Part shown: positions 18,721 to 18,885 of the stretch, one piece after another
How positions within the stretch are numbered: position 1 is the first letter of the stretch
How the letters are laid out: each line of letters opens with the position of its first letter
Notes under the pieces: generated by a model
Told to the model about the DNA's origin: nothing
Databases searched by the model: none
The model's input: the letters and a program-made list of their open reading frames with translations, nothing else
NCBI GenBank assembly: GCA_022579005.1
Contig: MU401675.1
Span: 41,424-60,308 of the forward strand
Direction: 5' to 3'
Origin: Poronia punctata
Taxonomy: Eukaryota; Ascomycota; Sordariomycetes; Xylariales; Xylariaceae
Length of the DNA: 18,885 bases
Position numbers and translations under genes: made by a program

Positions 18721-18885
18721 TTAAAAACAAAAATAAAAAAAAAACTATTTAAACCTAGCAAAAAAAAAAAAGTTAAACTATAAATTTAATTTAGCTAAAA
18801 GCTTAATAAATTTATTAAAAAAAAACTTTTTAAATTTAAAGTTAAATAAAGCATTTATAGTTATTAACTATAATATATATTATAA

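Larger units (their letters stand above)
16567..18885. other. Unassigned AT-rich block, A-rich on the plus strand
   Basis: Unlike the two element interiors, which are T-rich on the plus strand, this 2.3-kb stretch is A-rich on the plus strand, most strongly after about 17800. Coding strands of retroelements are typically A-rich, so this may be the remnant of a further element in the opposite orientation, continuing beyond the window. I found no frame with a recognisable reverse transcriptase, integrase or transposase motif. Two tandem arrays lie inside. Confidence 0.5.

Noticed and set aside
2000..18885. Mitochondrial DNA as the reason for the low GC
   Set aside because: No mitochondrial genes, tRNAs or rRNAs are seen, whereas nuclear LTR retrotransposons with target duplications are.

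Overview
The window looks like nuclear DNA of a filamentous ascomycete. About 1.9 kb of base composition normal for such a genome (positions 1-1900) grades into about 17 kb of extremely AT-rich DNA with no intact gene. Within the AT-rich block almost every codon series is broken by stops, paired repeats differ only by C/T and G/A transitions, and the surviving C and G sit in restricted contexts. This is the footprint of a repeat-directed C-to-T hypermutation process such as RIP (repeat-induced point mutation).

Layout. 1-95 is a poly-C tract. 96-1860 is mixed-composition DNA in which the only credible gene signal is a 40-codon first exon on the minus strand (1447-1566) ending at a canonical GTGAGT splice donor; its downstream exons are not recognisable. 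Composition falls over about 1700-2000. 2433-9232 is a complete but dead Ty3/gypsy LTR retrotransposon on the minus strand, with 246-bp LTRs and an AATAT target duplication. 9238-10257 is unassigned AT-rich DNA with small hairpins. 10263-16561 is a complete but dead Ty1/copia LTR retrotransposon, also on the minus strand, with 389-bp LTRs starting TG and ending CA, and an AAATA target duplication. 16567-18885 is unassigned AT-rich DNA with two short tandem arrays.

Both retrotransposons were identified by reading the minus strand through the stops. The gypsy element shows, in one frame from about 5619 down to 3652, reverse transcriptase (catalytic YxDD now YINN), thumb, RNase H, the integrase zinc-finger region and the integrase region where the catalytic Glu is now Lys. 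The copia element shows, in one frame from 14377 down to 10775, a gag-type zinc knuckle, the integrase CxxC and core, reverse transcriptase (TDD now TDN) and the RNase H tail with a DLFTK motif. Keeping one frame over kilobases while collecting dozens of stops fits a burst of point transitions better than slow decay.

The most interesting signal is the context of the mutations. Surviving C is nearly always preceded by A or G (53 of 59 in ten hand-counted lines) and GCA remains common. That is not what a simple CpA-directed RIP would leave behind.
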